Below are positions 1 through 9,492 of a DNA stretch of 64,000 bases, piece after piece. The notes below the pieces were generated by a model. It ran no database searches and had not been told where the DNA came from. It was given only the letters and a program-made list of their open reading frames with translations. The first letter of the stretch is position 1. Every line of letters begins with the position of its first letter. The position numbers and the translations under genes were made by a program. This stretch comes from Microbulbifer pacificus (GTDB lineage: Bacteria > Pseudomonadota > Gammaproteobacteria > Pseudomonadales > Cellvibrionaceae), in NCBI RefSeq assembly GCF_002959965.1, contig NZ_PREV01000026.1:255501-319500 (forward strand), written 5' to 3'.

Positions 1-526
1 GCAGAAACTTGCCGTCCGGCAGAACATCAAGTCCTTCATAGCTTCCGGAGATTCCCACGAACGGCTCCACCCGGTCGTACCAGGGTTCGATATCCTCGTA
101 GCGCACCGGCCAGTCGATCCCATTGCCGTCCAGCTTATTGGATTCAAAATCCAACTTGCTCCAGCGATAACTCTGGCGCCCCCAGATCAGCGACTTGCCA
201 CCAACCGTCGCACTGCGGTACCAGATAAACGGCTTCTTCTGCTCATAGGGATGATCACGATCATTGATCAGATGATGGCGGGTATAATCGTTGTAGATAT
301 ACATATCCTTCTGGATATGCTGCTCCGCCTTGAACTCCTCAGGAACATCCCCCCGAAATGGCATCTGCCAGGGCGCCTTGCCCTCGGTTTTATACTGCCG
401 GTGTTTGACCATCTCGCCCCGGTCCAATACCAGGGTTTTGTAGCCCTTTTCACAAAACTCTTTCGCCGCGTAACCGCCGCTCATACCGGACCCGACGACG
501 ATTACGTCATATTCGGTGTTGCTCAT
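1..526 (-). CDS. GMC-family FAD oxidoreductase (N-terminal part; runs off the window)
   Basis: Flavoprotein of the glucose-methanol-choline family, probably the catalytic subunit of a periplasmic or membrane-associated sugar/polyol dehydrogenase. Only about 175 N-terminal residues are in the window. The protein opens with a dinucleotide-binding motif (VIVVGSGMSGGYAAKEF, near residue 8) and later shows the GMC-type segment ATVGGKSLIWGRQSYRWS. There is no signal peptide. It begins 28 bp after the gluconate-dehydrogenase-type small subunit gene on the same strand, the usual order for this two-component enzyme, and the TonB receptor lies upstream of both. The substrate cannot be read from the sequence. 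The family call is firm; the role in sugar oxidation is inferred from the partner gene. Confidence 0.85.
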   Translation of the reverse strand, partial: MSNTEYDVIVVGSGMSGGYAAKEFCEKGYKTLVLDRGEMVKHRQYKTEGKAPWQMPFRGDVPEEFKAEQHIQKDMYIYNDYTRHHLINDRDHPYEQKKPFIWYRSATVGGKSLIWGRQSYRWSKLDFESNKLDGNGIDWPVRYEDIEPWYDRVEPFVGISGSYEGLDVLPDGKFL

Positions 527-554
527 TATTATTTTCCTTCAAACCTAAGGGGTG

Positions 555-1085
555 TTACAGCCAGGCGCGCCCTACTTCTGCCAGCTTGATTTCTTTATAG
601 GGGCCTGGAACCGGGTCGTAACGCAGTGCCTGGGTGGCGCCGACTTGGGAGGTGTAATAGCCGATTACGGTAAGTTCTTTGAGTTGCTTGTAGGCAGTGT
701 TCTCTTCGGAAGTGCCAAGCCGGTCATCCAGAGACTTAATTTTTTCTGTTTTACGTTCATCGGATAATGCCAGAAACTCATTTATTGATTGAGCGCACAA
801 GCCCCTCAATCCGTCGACAAATAAACTTCTTGCCTTGGATTCCAGATATTCGCTCAGGTAAAAATCGATATACTCCGGCACCCCTGCCTGACTGGCCGAG
901 GGTGTATCTGACTGAGGAATAATAATATCCGAGACCTGAGAAACGAACTCCAGTTCATCTGGACCTAGAAAGCCGGAAGGTTTCCCGGAAATGGCGAGCG
1001 CAGCATCCAAAGCTGCAACATCATTGACGAGCGCGCCATACCCAAGCACAGCCGAGATATTGATCAGAAAGTGTCTTCTCTTCAT
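555..1085 (-). CDS. gluconate 2-dehydrogenase subunit 3 family protein
   Basis: Small partner subunit of a GMC-type dehydrogenase, about 176 residues. The N-terminus MKRRHFLINISAVLGYGAL resembles a Tat-type signal, although only one arginine pair is present. The body (FLGPDELEFVSQVSDIIIPQSDTPS, given here as consecutive motifs FLGPDELEFV and SDIIIPQSDTPSA) is the typical subunit-3 pattern. The ATG at 1085 is preferred over the one at 1139 because the signal sequence starts there and GGTGG lies just upstream. It is followed after 28 bp by the flavoprotein gene. No cytochrome c subunit is visible in the window. Family assignment is good; the actual substrate is unknown. Confidence 0.8.
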   Translation of the reverse strand: MKRRHFLINISAVLGYGALVNDVAALDAALAISGKPSGFLGPDELEFVSQVSDIIIPQSDTPSASQAGVPEYIDFYLSEYLESKARSLFVDGLRGLCAQSINEFLALSDERKTEKIKSLDDRLGTSEENTAYKQLKELTVIGYYTSQVGATQALRYDPVPGPYKEIKLAEVGRAWL

Positions 1086-1105
1086 ACAACCACCAGAAAA
1101 TGGGT

Positions 1106-1137
1106 AAAAAAAAGCCGCGTCTGTTTCCAGACGCGGC
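1106..1137 (-). terminator. intrinsic terminator after the TonB receptor
   Basis: A perfect 10-bp stem (GCCGCGTCTG and its complement) with a 4-nt loop is followed, reading on the minus strand, by eight T residues. It sits between the receptor stop and the small-subunit start, so the dehydrogenase genes are either expressed by read-through or have their own promoter. Confidence 0.85.
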
Positions 1138-1166
1138 AAGCAATGACAATCAATTGAAGAGAGGAC

Positions 1167-4100
1167 TTAGAAGCGCGCCTGGACACCAAGACGGAACGCA
1201 CGGCCAGTCTTGTACTCGGTCACGGTACGCGCTGTAGTCGCGTCGCCATCGAGCGGATTGCCTTCATCGTACAAGACCGTTTCGCCTGCACCATTTACAT
1301 CACCCAGATCCATAAAACGGCTGGTGAAGTAAGTACGAACTTCACTATCTGTCAGGTTTGTGGCCTGGAAGTAGATATCAAAGTTATCGTTCAGCGCATA
1401 AGTGGCAGAGAAATCTAGAGTATTGCGACCTTCCTGCCATAGGGCACCATTGTTCCAACTACGCTGTGCAAGCTGATCAGAAGTACCTTGATACGCTAAG
1501 CGCAGTTGATGCCCGTTCTGCTCCCAGAATACCGTTGCGTTATAACTATGCTCAGGCGTATAGGCTACTTGCAGTTCAGGTAACGTTACATTCGGATCAA
1601 GAGAAGAAACTTCCTGATCGTAGGCACTATCCTGATAGGTGTAGTTAAACATGGTACCGAGACCGGAAAATACGCCCGGAAGCATGTCGTAAGTCTGGGT
1701 GTACTGGAATTCAGCGCCGAGAATTTCCGCACCTTTACCATTCTTTATCTGTGTAGTCTGGAACTGGGCACAGAGCTGGCTCAAATCATCTGAATAAACC
1801 CAGTCTTCCGCAAGCTCAGGGAAATTCAGGATCCGACGGGGCATACAGCCTTCCAAATCATCCGCTGTCTTGATCAGGCTCGCTGCGTCGTAGGGCTCAC
1901 CATTCTCATCCAGCCCCAGATCACGCAAGTCATCGAGATAAGTCACAACGGTTTGAGATTCTTCGAAGTTCGTCATGTCTTTATAGAAAAGACCAGTGGC
2001 AAACATCGAATTTTCCGCAAAGTACCACTCAAACGACAGATCCAGGTTATTAGACTCCAACGGATCCAATTTGGTGTTGGTCAGAGTTACAATATTCCCT
2101 GGGCGATCAAAACCACCCCATACGCTTTCGGTAACCTTGAAGCCGGGACGTAAGGAGTCGATCTGTGGACGTGACATAGTCTTGGACAGCGCCAGTCGAC
2201 CTACCATTTCATCGTTGATGACGTAATTCAGGTTCAGACTGGGGAGCAATACGTCATAGGTATGCTCATCATCCACCGCGAATGCTCGTCTACTCAGATC
2301 ATCGGTCGGGAGCAGCTGGCCATTTTCATCGTAACGTCGCTCACCGTATACGTAATACTGTTCAGTAGAGAGGTCAGAGTGACGCCATAACCACCAGTTG
2401 CTCGCCGGAGCCCCAGTTTCAGGATCACCTTCATACGCTCCGGGATAAAATCTTTCCGCACGCGGATCGTAGCAAGCACCTTGATCTGGTAGCGGGGTAT
2501 CATCTTCCTTAGTCGCAGTACCTTTGGTGTCATATCCCTGGCCATCGACACGTCCCCAGCGAACTTCTTCATCCCAGTTGGCACCATACCAGACAGGATC
2601 TGCACACGTCGGGAGTGATGAATCTCTGAGTTCTGCGAGCTTTATCGGGTCAAAGGTTCGACCAAGATTAAATGGGTCACTCTGGAAGTTCACGCCGGAA
2701 TAGCCATTTGTAAATACGTCAGTCTGCACATAGCGCAAACCAACATCACCACTCAGCTTTTCATCCAGGAAGGAAAAATCTGCTTTAATGTAGAACGCCT
2801 GGTTATCAAGCTCCGCAAAGCGCGTTTCAGTATCGTCCGGAACAAAATGGGCATCAGCATTACCCTGCGCAACTTCAAAAGCTTTTTGTGCCGAAATTGT
2901 GGTCCAACCGTCAGTTATATTGTTGCGACCAAAACCAAGGGACTCCATAAAGTCATTAGCTGGGAATTCGCCAGACTGGATTAAAGAACCGGAAATATCC
3001 TGGAGCCCGTTAATAGTAGCAATGCGTTGCCCTGTTTCAGGGTCCACAATAACAACACCTTCTCCTACTGAGAAGAAAGCACCGGCCTGGTTATCAACAA
3101 ATTTTTCACGATTAGAGAACTTGGCACCAAACTCCAACTGGTGAACACCAGCAAAGTCAACATCCCAGTCAACATCAAAATAGGCGGATTTCTGGGTATC
3201 TTCTACCGCGCGAACCGTACGGGCGAGATAAGAAAGATGTTGAGACCCGAGGTCATCAGGGTTAAAGCCGGTTGTCGAAAAGTTATCCCAAACTGCACCA
3301 GTGTCAGGGTACTGGGTTATTCCCTGATCCACTTGGCCGGTACCACCGATCAATTCACACACACCTGAAGTACAGTCAAATCCAACCGGCTCAAGCTCCT
3401 CAGGAGTAGCATGCTGCATCACCCAGGCATTGATATTTGCGTAGTTCTGCAGGTTGACGTACAGAGACTGGTCTGGAATTTGCTCAGCGCTGGAGTAACC
3501 CACACCACCGGTAACCACAATGGAATCACCGATTTCGTGAGTAATATCAAATGAGGCGATTTTATTTACGTTGGAAAACTTGTTTTCGGATTGAGAGATA
3601 TCGCCCAATGCTGCACGGTTGAGCATTTTGGTAAAGGTTCGGGTCTCGGTATCGTAAACGTGCCAATTTTCCTGAGGGTCACTATACTCTGCAGGATCCA
3701 GGCCCATTCCAGGGGTGGAGACTCCCTCGACCTTGTTAGCAAAGTCGCCAATACGTGTACGGATACTGTGCGTAGTGGCCTCAATATCCTGCTTGTTCCA
3801 GCTCAGATTGGTGTTGATCTCTGTGGCATCAGTGGCCTGCCACTGCAATGCAACGTTCACACCTTGGCGATCGCGCTGGTTCTGTGCCAATTCTAAATTG
3901 GAGAAGGACGGTACAATACCCGTTACATCATTAACAATATTGCCGTTCTGATCGCGTGCAATTCGCGAGGTGTACGAAGTGAAAGTTTCCGCGCGGTACT
4001 GATCTTTCCGTCCAGAGTCGGCTTCATCAAATGCAGTTACCAGTACACCCAAGGTGTCATCGAAAAATTTTCCGGTGTAAGTCTGGGAAATCTTATGGCC

Positions 4101-4688
4101 TTGATCATCTGCGAGATCATTATATCGCCCCTGTGCATTGATATTCAGCCCCTCACCGACTTCCAACGGTTTGGCAGACACCAGGTTGATATTCGCACCC
4201 AGGGAACCTTCGTCGTGGTCCGCACTGGGAGTTTTCACAACTTCGATTTTGGAGAGGATATCTGCGGAATATGCAGACAGATCCACCGCCTGACTGAAAT
4301 CAGTCGCGCCCAGCTGCACACCATTCAAACTGATATTGTTCTGCTGCGCATTCGCGCCGCGCACGGTGATGGTGGTGCCTTCACCGTCAGCGGTCTGCAT
4401 GGAAACACCGGTCACGCGGGACAGGGCTTCTGCAATGTTCTGGTCGGTGGTTTTACCGATGTCTTCGGCGTTGATGGTGTCCTTGATGTTGCCGCCGTAG
4501 CGCTTGTCATCAATGGATTTTTCAATACTGGCACGAATACCAGTCACCTGAACTTCTTCAAGCGCCTCGTATTGGCTTTGTTCTTCGGCTGCATCTTCCT
4601 GCGCAAATGCCTGGCCGCTACAAACGGACAATACGGCAACTGACAGTGCAGACATACGGAAGCGATTACGTACAGTGGACGTAGACAT
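1167..4688 (-). CDS. TonB-dependent receptor (large, 1173 aa)
   Basis: Outer-membrane receptor that imports large substrates with TonB energy. It has a signal peptide ending near GQAFAQ (about residue 29), a TonB-box-like segment LEEVQVTGIRASIEKS, a plug domain with ALSRVTGVSMQTADGEG and VRGANAQQNNISLNGVQLG, and a C-terminal strand ending in an aromatic residue (FRLGVQARF), as expected for an outer-membrane barrel. At 1173 residues it is longer than the usual 800-1000 for polysaccharide receptors, with long loops rich in Trp and Tyr. It diverges from the sugar kinase at 5158. The shared 24-bp motif in that intergenic region also precedes the agarase, so agar-oligosaccharide uptake is a reasonable inference but is not shown by the protein itself. 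Confidence 0.92.
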   Translation of the reverse strand: MSTSTVRNRFRMSALSVAVLSVCSGQAFAQEDAAEEQSQYEALEEVQVTGIRASIEKSIDDKRYGGNIKDTINAEDIGKTTDQNIAEALSRVTGVSMQTADGEGTTITVRGANAQQNNISLNGVQLGATDFSQAVDLSAYSADILSKIEVVKTPSADHDEGSLGANINLVSAKPLEVGEGLNINAQGRYNDLADDQGHKISQTYTGKFFDDTLGVLVTAFDEADSGRKDQYRAETFTSYTSRIARDQNGNIVNDVTGIVPSFSNLELAQNQRDRQGVNVALQWQATDATEINTNLSWNKQDIEATTHSIRTRIGDFANKVEGVSTPGMGLDPAEYSDPQENWHVYDTETRTFTKMLNRAALGDISQSENKFSNVNKIASFDITHEIGDSIVVTGGVGYSSAEQIPDQSLYVNLQNYANINAWVMQHATPEELEPVGFDCTSGVCELIGGTGQVDQGITQYPDTGAVWDNFSTTGFNPDDLGSQHLSYLARTVRAVEDTQKSAYFDVDWDVDFAGVHQLEFGAKFSNREKFVDNQAGAFFSVGEGVVIVDPETGQRIATINGLQDISGSLIQSGEFPANDFMESLGFGRNNITDGWTTISAQKAFEVAQGNADAHFVPDDTETRFAELDNQAFYIKADFSFLDEKLSGDVGLRYVQTDVFTNGYSGVNFQSDPFNLGRTFDPIKLAELRDSSLPTCADPVWYGANWDEEVRWGRVDGQGYDTKGTATKEDDTPLPDQGACYDPRAERFYPGAYEGDPETGAPASNWWLWRHSDLSTEQYYVYGERRYDENGQLLPTDDLSRRAFAVDDEHTYDVLLPSLNLNYVINDEMVGRLALSKTMSRPQIDSLRPGFKVTESVWGGFDRPGNIVTLTNTKLDPLESNNLDLSFEWYFAENSMFATGLFYKDMTNFEESQTVVTYLDDLRDLGLDENGEPYDAASLIKTADDLEGCMPRRILNFPELAEDWVYSDDLSQLCAQFQTTQIKNGKGAEILGAEFQYTQTYDMLPGVFSGLGTMFNYTYQDSAYDQEVSSLDPNVTLPELQVAYTPEHSYNATVFWEQNGHQLRLAYQGTSDQLAQRSWNNGALWQEGRNTLDFSATYALNDNFDIYFQATNLTDSEVRTYFTSRFMDLGDVNGAGETVLYDEGNPLDGDATTARTVTEYKTGRAFRLGVQARF

Positions 4689-5157
4689 GGCTCACTCTCT
4701 CCATCGGATCGCATTTTTATTATCAATTCGGCATTCACTGATACCGCTAGTGGCGCCGCCCCTAGATTTCGAAAGAAGACCCGGTTTTGTTATCTAGTGG
4801 GTTTCTTCCATCGATGGCTTAATCATCCATCAACCCCGGAAACCATGTCAACTGTTGATTGTTAACAATTTAAATCCGTTGTTTAATGATTAGTGAAGGG
4901 GGCGACAGCCGACAGATTGAGGCGATCCAACCCAAAATCTTTCAAACTATTGTTTTATAAGTACTTTTCAACAAACTGCTCATATGTTCGCAGCCCGTTG
5001 TTGACAATTTACAAGGTCGCTCTAGGGGAGTAAAGGTGCAATCCTCTCGCCCCTGGCACTCACCGCGCAAGCGGCAAGACTTAACTGTCATTACATCATT
5101 TAGTGGCACAAATTGTCCCAGATGGCGCGTATAAGGCAACGTATAAAGGTGACTGCT
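4689..5157. promoter_or_regulatory. divergent intergenic region, TonB receptor / sugar kinase
   Basis: This 469-bp region contains no convincing gene. It must hold both promoters. A 24-bp block at 4845-4868 ends in the palindrome TTGTTAACAA and is nearly identical to one before the agarase. A third, weaker copy TTGTTGACAA is at 4998-5007. These look like operators for one shared regulator that is not encoded in an obvious place in the window. Confidence 0.6.
4845..4868. promoter_or_regulatory. putative operator, copy 1 of agar-locus motif
   Basis: The block reads ATGTCAACTGTT followed by GATTGTTAACAA. It matches 21 of 24 positions with 14126-14149 (ATGTCAATAGTT then AATTGTTAACAA). Both lie in divergent promoter regions of a TonB receptor and a catabolic gene. 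The core TTGTTAACAA is a perfect palindrome. The regulator is unknown. Confidence 0.6.
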
Positions 5158-6129
5158 ATGACAGATCTGGTAATTCTGGGAGAGAGCATGGTGGAGTTCA
5201 GCCAGCGGGAGCCCGGGGTATTCCAGCAATCCTACGCTGGAGACGTGCACAGCGTGGCAGTCTATTTCAAGAGACTGACCAGTCCCGGTGACCGGGTGCG
5301 CCTCATGACCGCGGTGGGGCACGATGCGGCCAGCCATGGGCTGGCGAATGCCCTGGAGCAGGAATCCATTGATACTTCACTGCTTTTCCGCCACCCCACC
5401 CGCCAGTTGGGGCTGTATATGGTCAATACCGATAACCGGGGTGAGCGCAGCTTCAGCTACTGGCGATCGGACTCTGCAGCCCGGGAGGTGATGCCACTGT
5501 TCCGCGAGGCCACCCAGGTGGCTGGGGATGGCGGTTACCTGCCCTGCGGTATTGCCCCGCGCCCAGACCTGTTTTTCTTCAGTGGTATCTCTCTGGCCGT
5601 ATTGACCCCAAATACCCGCCCCGCGTTCTGGGAATTTCTGGAGCAGCTGCACGGCGCCGGCACCCGCATTGTGTTTGACCCGAACTACCGCCCCAAGCTG
5701 TGGAGTTCTGTAAAAGAGACCAGAGCGGAGTACGCGCGCGCCTTTGAGTACGCGCACCTGGCATTACCCGGTATTGAGGATCTGTCGGCCCTGTATGGAG
5801 TGAAGAGCTTTGACGGCGCCTGCGATTTCCTGAATGGCTTTGATATCGAAGAGCTGGTGATCAAGGACGGCCCCAATGGAGTCTGCTACCGCGGGCCGAC
5901 GGAACATTTTGTGGAGCCGGTTACGCCGGTTACCCAAGTAGTAGATACCACCGCAGCCGGGGATTCATTTAATGGCTCCTATCTCGCCTACCGCAGCCTG
6001 GGCTTGAGCCCGCGCGACGCCATTGCGCTTGCGGCCAAAGTGTCTGCGCTGGTGATTCAACACAAAGGGGCGCTGGTGGATGCCGAGGTTTTCCACCATT
6101 CAATAACAACTCCTTCACCCTGCAAATAA
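5158..6129 (+). CDS. kdgK: PfkB-family sugar kinase, 2-keto-3-deoxygluconate kinase-like
   Basis: Cytoplasmic kinase of about 323 residues that likely phosphorylates 2-keto-3-deoxy-gluconate or -galactonate for entry to an Entner-Doudoroff-type aldolase. The N-terminus MTDLVILGESMVEFSQREPG and the C-terminal PfkB signature DTTAAGDSFNGSYLA (residues about 263-277, catalytic Asp269) fit KdgK. The start at 5158 is chosen because AAGGTGA lies 8 nt upstream; the in-frame ATG at 5113 has no such site. It diverges from a TonB receptor and shares an operator-like motif with the agarase. In agar breakdown, 3,6-anhydro-L-galactose is converted to 2-keto-3-deoxy-galactonate, so that sugar acid is an alternative substrate. 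The dedicated aldolase is not in the window. Confidence 0.82.
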   Translation: MTDLVILGESMVEFSQREPGVFQQSYAGDVHSVAVYFKRLTSPGDRVRLMTAVGHDAASHGLANALEQESIDTSLLFRHPTRQLGLYMVNTDNRGERSFSYWRSDSAAREVMPLFREATQVAGDGGYLPCGIAPRPDLFFFSGISLAVLTPNTRPAFWEFLEQLHGAGTRIVFDPNYRPKLWSSVKETRAEYARAFEYAHLALPGIEDLSALYGVKSFDGACDFLNGFDIEELVIKDGPNGVCYRGPTEHFVEPVTPVTQVVDTTAAGDSFNGSYLAYRSLGLSPRDAIALAAKVSALVIQHKGALVDAEVFHHSITTPSPCK

Positions 6130-6160
6130 TAAATCCGATCGAGAAAACGGAAACCTGACC

Positions 6161-8557
6161 ATGAAAAGAAGAAGCTTTCTGAAGCTCGGCTCCGGTGCCG
6201 CTCTGGCACCGGCCATTTCCCCTTCCCTTGCGGTTGCCATGGCAGCGGCGCGACCGAAGCTGGTCGAAACCACGCCACTGGGCAGCTTGCCACGTGGTAC
6301 TCAACACTGGCTCGGCGGCCACTTCTGGGGCAACCGCCTGCAGGACTGGCAGTGCCACAACGGGCGTCTGGAGTGCCTGCAAGGGGACAAAACCTTTGAG
6401 GTACGCACCGCTGCCCTGCTGACGCGCGAGTTGATAAACACCCACAAACCCGGCCGTATCCGCGCCCGCGTCGGCCTGCTGACACCGGACGCCAAAGGGT
6501 TTTGCGGATTTCTACTGGGCGTCGGCGCCGGCGAGCTGGATTACCGGGGCGCAGCGCTAGCACAGCGCGCTGGCGGCACCAACGGCGGCTTTATGGCAGT
6601 GCTGGATGAAAGCGGCAATCTCGGCTTCCGGGATTTTTCCGACCAGGACAACAGCATGGGCTTTACCCGGTTGGAGCGGGAAGGCAGCGTGAGCATCGCG
6701 GAAGTCGGCCAGCGGGAGATTCTGCTGGACTGCCATATCGACCCGGTGGCTGATGGCCGGTTTGATGTGCGGCTGGTAGCGAGCGATGCACAGAGTGGCG
6801 AGGAGTTCGGATTTGCGGTACACACCGAGGTTCCGGCAAAGCAACTGACCGGCGGCATTCTGCTGGTTTCCTCCCCGCCCACGAATGCTGCCGGTGCACG
6901 CTGGTGGTTTGCGGATATCGAAACCGGTGGGGAGAAAATTGCCGAGCACCCACAGCGCCAGCTCGGGCAGGTGATGGGTTGTATGCACAGCCTGAACTGC
7001 AGTAATGATCAGGCGGTGATGAAGCTTTCCGCCCAGTTTATGCCGATTGATCTGACGGCGACTTCGAGCGCTATCCTGGAGTATCGAACGGTTGGCACGA
7101 AACAGTGGCAATTGGGCGCCGAGCGACCCATCGAGGACGGCTATGTTGCTGCCTTCCGTATCGCCGGTTGGGATGCGAGCGAAGACCACGAATATCGCGT
7201 GCGATTTGCCAATGACGAAGCGGCGCTTTATTCCGGCACCATCGCCCGCGATCCTGGCCAGTCCCGCCCGCTTAAAATCGCGCTCTATTCCTGCATCATT
7301 CCCACGGCTAAAAGCCTGGATGAAACGGAGTTCAAAAAGCATATTCCGGAAGAACGTAGTCTCGGGCGCTACACCAAGGACAGTATTTTCTTCCCGCACA
7401 AAACCCTGGTTTCCCACTGCGACAGTCATCTACCGGACCTGTACGTGTTTGCCGGGGACCAGTACTACGAGACTTTCCCCACCCGCTACGGCCGCGATAC
7501 TCCCCAGGCGAAGCTGGATACCCTGTACCGCTGGTACCTGTGGTACTGGACCTTCCGCGAATCCGTGCGCAACCGCCCTTCCATTGTGCTGGTAGATGAC
7601 CACGATGTTCTGCAGGGCAACCTGTGGGGTAACAAGGGCGACGCCACCGGTGGTCCTCGTGAGGAAGACGGTGGCTTCAAGCACGATATCGAGCTGGTAA
7701 AAATGGTGTACCGCATTCAGAGCAGTCACACGCCGGACGCCTATGACCCGACACCCATTCGCCACGGGATTCCTGTGACCTATACACACTTTGTTTACGG
7801 TGGCACCAGTTTCGCGATGGTGGAGGACCGCAAGTTCAAATCCGCTCCGGACTATGAGGCGAATCGATTGACGGTTACCGGCGAGTTGCTGGGGCAACGG
7901 CAGGAGCAGTTCCTGCAGGACTGGGCGCAGATGGACCCAGGCCTGCCGAAAATCTGCCTGACGGCCTCTATCTGGGGTTCACCGAAGACGGATGAGGAAG
8001 GCAAGGGGCTGATTGATTACGATGCTAACTGCTATCCCCCCGATGGGCGTACCCGTGCGGTGAAGCTGGTGGAAAATGCGAAGGCGCTGGTGCTTGCGGG
8101 GGATCAACATCTGGGGTTGGTAGCGCGGCAGTACAGTGGCGCATTCCCTGTGGGTGATGAGAACGCGGGAGCATTGTTCTTCTCAGGGCCTGCTTCGGCG
8201 GCGTTCTGGCAGCGCTGGTTTGAGGGTTTTGGCAAGCTGGAAGGCCGTTACGGTGACGATCCCAATACGGGGAATTTTACCGATCCGTTTGGAAATAATA
8301 TGCGCGTACTGGCGGCGGCGAATCCGAAGATTACCCACGCGGAGTTCAGCGATGACAATACGACCTGGGGTAAGTTTGTTTCCGATCGCAATCTGAAAAG
8401 TGAGGGATACGGGATTGCGGTAGTGGATCATTCGGAAGGGCAATATCGGCTGGAGTGCTGGCCGTGGGATGCCGATCCAGCACAGGACCGACAGTTCGCC
8501 GGATGGCCGCAGGTGCATCCGATTGAGTCTTTAAGTCGCCGCGAGGCATCTGGTTAA
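6161..8557 (+). CDS. Tat-exported PhoD-like phosphatase/phosphodiesterase
   Basis: Metal-dependent phosphatase of the PhoD type, 798 residues, exported by the Tat pathway (MKRRSFLKLGSGAALAPA). The first roughly 370 residues form an uncharacterised domain with beta-rich character. The catalytic part follows, with metal-site motifs YVFAGDQYYETF, VLVDDHDVLQGNLWG and LVLAGDQHLG near residues 430, 480 and 645. The gene begins 31 bp after the kinase and probably forms an operon with it. Typical PhoD proteins are about 500-600 residues, so the N-terminal extension is notable. Presence in a carbohydrate locus suggests it acts on a phosphate or sulfate ester linked to the imported polymer, but this is inference. 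Confidence 0.8.
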   Translation: MKRRSFLKLGSGAALAPAISPSLAVAMAAARPKLVETTPLGSLPRGTQHWLGGHFWGNRLQDWQCHNGRLECLQGDKTFEVRTAALLTRELINTHKPGRIRARVGLLTPDAKGFCGFLLGVGAGELDYRGAALAQRAGGTNGGFMAVLDESGNLGFRDFSDQDNSMGFTRLEREGSVSIAEVGQREILLDCHIDPVADGRFDVRLVASDAQSGEEFGFAVHTEVPAKQLTGGILLVSSPPTNAAGARWWFADIETGGEKIAEHPQRQLGQVMGCMHSLNCSNDQAVMKLSAQFMPIDLTATSSAILEYRTVGTKQWQLGAERPIEDGYVAAFRIAGWDASEDHEYRVRFANDEAALYSGTIARDPGQSRPLKIALYSCIIPTAKSLDETEFKKHIPEERSLGRYTKDSIFFPHKTLVSHCDSHLPDLYVFAGDQYYETFPTRYGRDTPQAKLDTLYRWYLWYWTFRESVRNRPSIVLVDDHDVLQGNLWGNKGDATGGPREEDGGFKHDIELVKMVYRIQSSHTPDAYDPTPIRHGIPVTYTHFVYGGTSFAMVEDRKFKSAPDYEANRLTVTGELLGQRQEQFLQDWAQMDPGLPKICLTASIWGSPKTDEEGKGLIDYDANCYPPDGRTRAVKLVENAKALVLAGDQHLGLVARQYSGAFPVGDENAGALFFSGPASAAFWQRWFEGFGKLEGRYGDDPNTGNFTDPFGNNMRVLAAANPKITHAEFSDDNTTWGKFVSDRNLKSEGYGIAVVDHSEGQYRLECWPWDADPAQDRQFAGWPQVHPIESLSRREASG

Positions 8558-8575
8558 GGGTTTTTAACAAGCCCC

Positions 8576-8686
8576 GTGGCGCCGGCGCCACCGGGTATTG
8601 CTTTGCAAGACACGCCGTAAACCCATCCATGGGGGCTCTTCTAAAACGTCCCTGTTTTAGAAGGTCTAGCAAAGCAATACCCGGTG
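8576..8686. repeat. multi-hairpin intergenic element
   Basis: Two perfect 18-bp arms (8589-8606 CACCGGGTATTGCTTTGC and its complement at 8669-8686) enclose an inner perfect 10-bp hairpin (8638-8663, CTTCTAAAAC) and a small palindrome (8622-8633, CCCATCCATGGG). A 16-bp palindrome GTGGCGCCGGCGCCAC (8576-8591) overlaps the left arm. It lies between the convergent phosphatase and SapC genes. It resembles a dispersed intergenic repeat, though only one copy is in the window; it could also end transcription from both sides. Confidence 0.7.
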
Positions 8687-8722
8687 TCACCGTCTTCACA
8701 TTTGACTGTATACTACTTACGG

Positions 8723-9478
8723 CTATTTTTTTTTCGTATTTTTTACCGCTATCAACTTCCGCACCTGCCCCAAAGAGGCCCCCAACCAGTAAGCCGCCTG
8801 CAAATACCCATGTTGATGGAAGTGTACGAGCTTGTCCGCTTCGAGCTTCTGCAGTTTTTCTTCATTGACCGTATAGAGGCCTTCGTAACGCTTCTGTTCG
8901 CCACTGGCGAACTGTACGTTGATATGGGCGGGTTCGATCAGGTCGTTGTCGGCCAGAGTTTTGAGGAATGCTGTGGTGGATTCCATACCCGCCATCAATT
9001 GCCCCATCAGGTCGCTGACCTGCTGCATGAATGGGGTATTGTTGCCTTGCTCGTCGAACAGGCGCTCGCCCTCCCCTCCGTTTTCATGAATCCGTTTACT
9101 GCTCAGGTCCAGGGTAATGACCGCGCCTTTGTCCTCGCCGGCGCCGGCCTGTGGATTTTTGTAGCCGACCATAAAAGGCTGGCGGCGGATGTGCATGGGA
9201 ATGTATTGGGCATCCCAGCTTTCACCGTTCAGGTAGAGGTTTTCTCCCGGTTCGAAACCCAGCAATGCGCACAGGGAGAACTGGCCGTTGCTGGGGTCTT
9301 TGGTGATGCAGACCGGGTATTCGAGCACTAGGTTGCGCAGCTCGTTGGCCACTACGGGCACCAGGTGGGTGGCTTCGCCGTATTCGGCGCCGCGCTTGGT
9401 AACGACGGTGAGGTTGCGGTGGCTTTCGTTGTTGAGGGCAACCACGTTGCTATTTTGTGGGTTTGCTTGGGCGCTCAT
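8723..9478 (-). CDS. SapC family protein
   Basis: Protein of 251 residues of the SapC family, named after a Campylobacter S-layer-associated protein, though the molecular role here is unknown. Recognisable segments are ATHLVPVVANELRNLVLEYP, FSLCALLGFEPGENLYL and QYIPMHIRRQPFMVG. No signal peptide is seen, so it is probably cytoplasmic. It is 14 bp downstream of the halogenase-like gene, which in turn follows a TonB receptor. This receptor/halogenase/SapC arrangement is recurrent in polysaccharide-utilising proteobacteria, which supports a common but uncharacterised function. Confidence 0.85.
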   Translation of the reverse strand: MSAQANPQNSNVVALNNESHRNLTVVTKRGAEYGEATHLVPVVANELRNLVLEYPVCITKDPSNGQFSLCALLGFEPGENLYLNGESWDAQYIPMHIRRQPFMVGYKNPQAGAGEDKGAVITLDLSSKRIHENGGEGERLFDEQGNNTPFMQQVSDLMGQLMAGMESTTAFLKTLADNDLIEPAHINVQFASGEQKRYEGLYTVNEEKLQKLEADKLVHFHQHGYLQAAYWLGASLGQVRKLIAVKNTKKK

Positions 9479-9492
9479 GGGTTTTCTCTCCT

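Noticed and set aside
5113..5157. longer start of the sugar kinase at 5113
   Set aside because: The added residues are not family-like and the ribosome site AAGGTGA supports 5158.
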